From Coriaria nepalensis (taxonomy: Eukaryota; Streptophyta; Magnoliopsida; Cucurbitales; Coriariaceae): a stretch of 64,000 nt of DNA. The DNA lies in contig CP114487.1 in NCBI GenBank assembly GCA_027186245.1, positions 5,885,001 to 5,949,000 on the forward strand. Reading direction: 5' to 3'. The notes below the pieces were generated by a model, which did no database searches, was not told the DNA's origin, and saw only the letters and a list, made by a program, of their open reading frames with translations. Of the stretch, positions 59,420-64,000 are shown in pieces (within the stretch, counting starts at the first letter, position 1; every line of letters begins with the position of its first letter). The translations under genes were made by a program, and so were the position numbers.

Positions 59420-60778
59420 AACACTTTACTAATCAAGCAGAGTTCCTCTTGACACAAAAAATATTATTTAACTATATATTCATTAAATCTTGACTTTATA
59501 AATTTATCTTGTTAATTTAGTATTCTTCTAATTAATTATTTGATACACTAGTAGTGCAGGTGTGACTTAGACTTAACAAATTAATTTAATTAGTGATTTA
59601 ACTTTCAAATCAAGTTCATAATGAATGAGTCAAAATTTATCCAATTCATAATTCAACTGAGATCTAATCAACCTTGATGTGTGAGACCAGAATGATTCTA
59701 CATTTTGCCGGTAGATAGGCCCCACGACAACTTGTTAATTTTATCAATTCCTTTGAATAGACCATTTGATTTTGAAAATACTTTCAAGTCAAACAGTTAA
59801 TATGATCATCATCTATGATCAATTAACTTAAACCATCAGACCCACATTGGCCTCTAGCAATGGGTACGGACCACCCGTGTAATTAGAAATATGAGGAACC
59901 TCAATAAAAATCATAAATAACTATTATTTTACTAGATTGATCCTTCCATCTATTCATGGTTCCAGAAAATCCTAAGGCATGGTATAACTGTTAACCCTAT
60001 TAGATTTTCGTTATGAATTATATAAACTCTTATGCAACTAGATAATGGATTTATATAAAACTCTTTTCATACCATACTACTTTTGCTAAAGATTTTCTTC
60101 ATTGCATAATTTATATTTATTCATAGATCCACATACTCTAATATAAAGGTAATGGATCCCATCTTATCATGCTACAGACTACACATACTTGAACACATGT
60201 CCAATGATCCACCATTTTAGTGGCCTCTGACTAAGACCATGTGGAGTAATGTCAAAGCATTATATTTTATACACTAGTGCTGTGATGATCTCAGGTCTGA
60301 GCATCACAAGTCCTATAGTCACCGATAAAACTCATTAACAATTAATATAATTACAATTGAGATTTTATCAAGTGATCACGTTCAGTAAGTAATCACCTAT
60401 CTGCCCTACCTGCCTATCTTGGTATCCACCAATAATGATTATCATGAGAACAATAATACTCTTTTATCGAAGATGATAATAGCACATATAATAGTTCCTT
60501 TGGATTATCATTATAACTATGAAAAATTTGAATCTTTGACTTAAGTAAACTTGGATCTCAATGAGCATGATCTCAATCATGATTACATGTGCATGTCTAT
60601 GACACGAGAATCTGTCAAGTATGCAAGCAATTTATTATGTATGTAAATTGCTATTTCAAACCTAATAATATCATGACAGATTATGATATGCTCTAATTAA
60701 ATGCTAGAGATTCAATTATATTGATAATTTATACAATTCAAAAAATCGGGTCATACCCGATTACCTTGATGAGCATAT
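59420..60778 (-). repeat. LTR of the copia-type family with linked coding remnant (copy G)
   Basis: In reverse complement it starts TATGCTCATCAAGG near 60778 and carries the family blocks: a GATCATG block near 60565, an ACTTGTGATGCTCAGACC block near 60305, and ACCGGCAAAATGTAGAATCA near 59710. An RNase H remnant ends directly next to it at 60779, so it is the 3' LTR of a minus-strand copia element. Confidence 0.7.
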
Positions 60779-60960
60779 TACTTTCCGTAGTCCCATGCCC
60801 CTCAATAATTTTTCTACTAATTCTCTGTTTAATCTATTAGTTAGTGGATCTACAATGTTATCCTTTAACTTTATATAGTTACTAGAGATAACTCTAGTAC
60901 AGTTGTTGTCTTAGGGTATTATGTCTCTGGCGTACATGTCTCATTTACCATTTTACATGT
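60779..60960 (-). pseudogene. End of a copia RNase H
   Basis: Read on the minus strand, the segment gives RHVRQRHNTLRQQL, then KLKDNIVDPLTNRLNRELVE and RGMGLR in changing frames, the typical C-terminus of plant copia polyproteins. It stops at LTR copy G. This links the LTR family to Ty1/copia. Confidence 0.8.
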
Positions 60961-61339
60961 TCCTCTTTGATAGATACACATAATAGTATTTCATACTATC
61001 ATCGATAAATATGAGAAATTATTTATCACCATCCTCGTCTGTTTTTTAAACAACATAAGTTTTACCTATATGCTCTTAATCAATGTGAAAATTGGATATG
61101 CTATTCATGTTATTAGAAAATTGGATCTACACAAAGACATATAATTAATATGTCCTCACCTATCATGCCATATATTAGAATATTCAAGCAAATAAGTAAA
61201 AAAAATAGCTTTATTAATCTTTTAGACCTTATAGCCATTACAATAAGCTTAAAAAGCCCAACAGTTACATAATCCTTTCCCACCTACATTCCACTCTTAT
61301 CTAACTTATACTAGTTGAAAAGACAGATATCCAAAATAT

Positions 61340-62000
61340 CTTGGTATTTGCTTATTGGTTATATTTCTTCTTTGGCACTCTACAATTCAAAACTCTATTA
61401 CCCATCATGTCACAAATGAAGCACATCTATTAGAACTTTATTTTCTTCTTCGAGACTCTTCTGTCCTACCATATTTAGACCCTTTATTTGTTTTCTTGGT
61501 ACTAAGACCATGTTTCAATAATATTTGTTTTGCGGCATTTAAAGTGAATGCTTTCTCATCAAAACTTCAATTGTCTTTTTTAATTCGAAATCTAATAATT
61601 AGATATTCAATGCTCATTTCCTTGAGTATATGCTTAAGATAATTCTTGATATCCTTCTGTCCTAGTACCTTCTCAATGATGGCAAGCACCGCAAAGGTTG
61701 CACTTAAGTTCATCCTCTCAGTATGAATCTCATGTAAGACTACTTATAATCTAGGAAGCAGTCCACGACAATTTTCTCGATACCCACATCCTAAGTTTTA
61801 TTCTTATGGTGTAGAGACTCTCGTAGCTACTTAGCCATTTACTTTGTACTATACACATTATACAAAGAATCCATCAAACTATTCATTATATAATTATGGC
61901 ATAAAAATTCACAATTTCTTTAAGCATCAATAGCACTGATCACTTAGATATCATGTTATCATATAAATATAGGAAAATAATATTGATTGTATTTAGGATG
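61340..62000 (-). pseudogene. Copia gag remnant of the same element
   Basis: On the minus strand from about 61900 leftwards, pieces of a copia gag are readable: MNLNATFAVLAIIEKVLGQK (near 61710-61650), IKNYLKHILKEMSIEYLIIR, and a Cys/His knuckle remnant followed by a Lys/Arg-rich end (61440-61380). Protease, integrase and most of RT, which should lie between this gag and the RNase H at 60779-60960, are absent. The element therefore has a large internal deletion. Confidence 0.65.
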
Positions 62001-62129
62001 TAAGGTTAAATTTTTTAAAAAAAATTTAGAAAATAAATAGGGTAGTAAAATCGGATACGATCCGAAACGGTCAATCATTCAATTTACTCAGCACTTTAAT
62101 TTTTCTCATCGGACCGATACAGATCGGAT

Positions 62130-62680
62130 GTGTTATGCTATGCCTATATGTAAGTTTTGCTTGCAGAAGCTGCACATTTAGTTTATCTTCTTGCATTGGC
62201 AATGGCCATTTCTTGACAAAGTGTATGAGGCTGGCCTACGAACTTCCCTTCTAAATGTACGCTTTTAGACCTGGCAAAATATTTCTCGAGGAAATCAACT
62301 GATAATTGAGGAACTTGAGTACAAGTTCCTTAAACCTAGATTCGTAATTCGCTACAGTTGAGGTTTGAGTCAATTTAGTCAAATTCCCTTCATATAATCA
62401 TACTCGGATTGTCCAAATGGATTTCTACTTGGTAAGATAACCCATCCAGAATTGTGTTAAATTACTTCTTTCAATCTCGAAGTGTAGGCCCCTCTGAATG
62501 AAAATATACTAATTGCAATTTTTTGGAACTCAAGAATTTGACAGAACATGAAGAACGTCTGTCCAATTCAGAAACTACAGTCCAATGGGTCTTCTCCGTT
62601 AACTTTGGGGAACTCAAATTCATTAGCACAAATCAAAGAATTAGTTGCATTTACGCAGGTGCAAAGTTAGAATGAGATTT
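62130..62680 (-). pseudogene. Ty3/gypsy gag remnant
   Basis: On the minus strand the pieces FEFPKVNGEDPL (near 62630-62590), LTKLTQTSTVANYESRFKEL (near 62370-62310) and LPGLKAYI (near 62280) follow the order of a gypsy gag. A Cys or His knuckle is not visible. Stops and frameshifts are frequent. The open frame just upstream (62902-62714, ending PAKWMEIPEAKIEDSEAM) may be another part of the same decayed element, but I do not recognise it. Confidence 0.5.
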
Positions 62681-62902
62681 TTCCAATCTTGACCAAATAT
62701 TCGAATCTAGTGTTTACATGGCTTCAGAATCTTCGATCTTTGCTTCCGGGATTTCCATCCATTTCGCTGGATTGTCCAGCTGCGCTTGAAAGGTAGAAAG
62801 CTCTGCCGTACTTCGATCATCAATTAATATGGCTGTTAGAGTCAAATGAGAAACTCCAAGAATAGGGGAGGAGAGAAAAACTAGAGGGAGGAAATTGCTC
62901 AA

Positions 62903-64000
62903 TTCTCCATTAGCTTTCCTTGATTAGGTTAAAATTCTGTTTTATAGAAAATGAAACGATTGATAATTAATTACAATTCAACTGATTTATTCTAACAATT
63001 CCCTCCCATTTCTACTGATTCATAGTTAAACAATTAGTTCAACAGACTAACGACCATCCCCTTCACGGATCCTGGGCTGGCGGGTCATGAGCCTACTGAC
63101 CGAATAGTCTCTCCATCTGGGTTCTGTGCATTGCCTCACTTCCGATTCATCATTTACTCTTCTCCTATCATAAGATAAAAATATGTTCAAATATGCACAA
63201 AATTATAGATTAGCCCTCAAATCTCGAGTAAATGAAGTCATGATTAACAAAACATTTGATAGCCTGTTCATCATGTTTGAGTCCGTGCCCGATAATTATG
63301 AGGGAGAAAGAGAGGGGGGAGTCATAATAAACTTAATCAATGCATCTGGAAGGACGGATGAGAAATGAGAGTCACAAGTCATAAGGTAGGACATTTAGGA
63401 ATTAATGCTTGAAAAAGTTGCCTTTCAATGAATGCTCTGTGATTATACAAATTTATTAGCCATTTAAGTTAGGTTGTCGAATATTTATAACAATATATTT
63501 GGTTCAAATTTTTTGTACAAATGAAAATAAGAATAAGACCGTAAATAAAATTATAATATAATGAAAATGATAATATTTTATTATCCATTTGGTTATATAG
63601 AAAATGTGTAGAAATATGAATGAGAATAAATAAAAATAAAAATTGTAATTTTTTTTATATCCATGAAGTTTCAAAAATTACTCAAGTAATACGGTAGAAT
63701 TCAAAAAACACGAAAAAATTTCTATGCAAATAGATATACTTTGATTGTTAACAAAAAATACTTATTTAGATAATAATGAAATAATGACTTTTTCATTTCA
63801 GTGGGAAGAAAAAATATTCTCACCTTATCATTCATTTGAATTAAACAATAGAATGAAAAAAAAAAATTCTAATTTATTTTTCTTATAAAATCGAACCGAA
63901 CATCCTTAACATTATACTAGTCACGATCAGATCCAAGAACCTGGTAAAATTAAAGATGTTGTACAATAAATATAATCATATTAAAGTCTTTAGTTTATAA
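62903..64000. other. Right-end AT-rich spacer
   Basis: No gene, RNA gene or element end can be supported. The 61-codon frame at 63183-63368 has no recognised domain. Confidence 0.4.

Overview
The window is nuclear DNA from a flowering plant, probably a eudicot. It is AT-rich, has GT-AG introns, plant-type Ty1/copia and Ty3/gypsy retrotransposons with initiator-Met tRNA primer sites, a Mutator-like transposon and a mitochondrial insertion. Assignment to a eudicot rests on gene content and repeat types and is an inference; I cannot name the species.

Only two host genes look intact. (1) 6072-10054 (+) is a seven-exon ECT/YTHDF-type m6A reader of 632 aa with a complete YTH domain and all three aromatic-cage tryptophans. 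(2) 28443-24416 (-) is a five-exon oxidosqualene cyclase (triterpene synthase) of 762 aa. It has the DCTAE catalytic motif, but MFCYCR at the site that reads MWCYCR in beta-amyrin synthases and MLCYCR in lupeol synthases, and far fewer introns than is usual for this family. A third host-derived locus, 13235-14674 (+), is the decayed C-terminal part of a STRUBBELIG-family receptor kinase, cut off upstream by retrotransposon LTR sequence.

The rest is mostly transposon debris in layers. An LTR family, tied to Ty1/copia by a linked gag and RNase H remnant, occurs at about 3710-4795 (-), 11030-11650 (+), 11659-13190 (+), 22795-23450 (-), 32098-33812 (+), 34007-35942 (+) and 59420-60778 (-). A second copia element lies at 15755-21529 (+) and abuts a third (21535-24300, -) that ends about 115 bp from the cyclase stop codon. 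The youngest element is a complete 5,586-bp Ty3/gypsy chromovirus at 36008-41593 (-). Its 444-bp LTRs differ at one base and it has a GTAA target duplication, yet its gag carries an in-frame TAG and the protease-to-RT junction is frameshifted. Its U3 region holds heat-shock-element-like palindromes. A 0.45-kb piece of mitochondrial rps3 sits at 31570-32045 (-).

47714-54080 is a decayed Mutator-like element with a DUF1985/Ulp1-protease gene (+) and a MuDR transposase gene (-) pointing at each other. Between them is an unusual structure: roughly 150-bp inverted arms enclosing two minisatellites. The right end (54110-64000) holds fragments of gypsy and copia elements. I found no tRNA, rRNA or CRISPR array.
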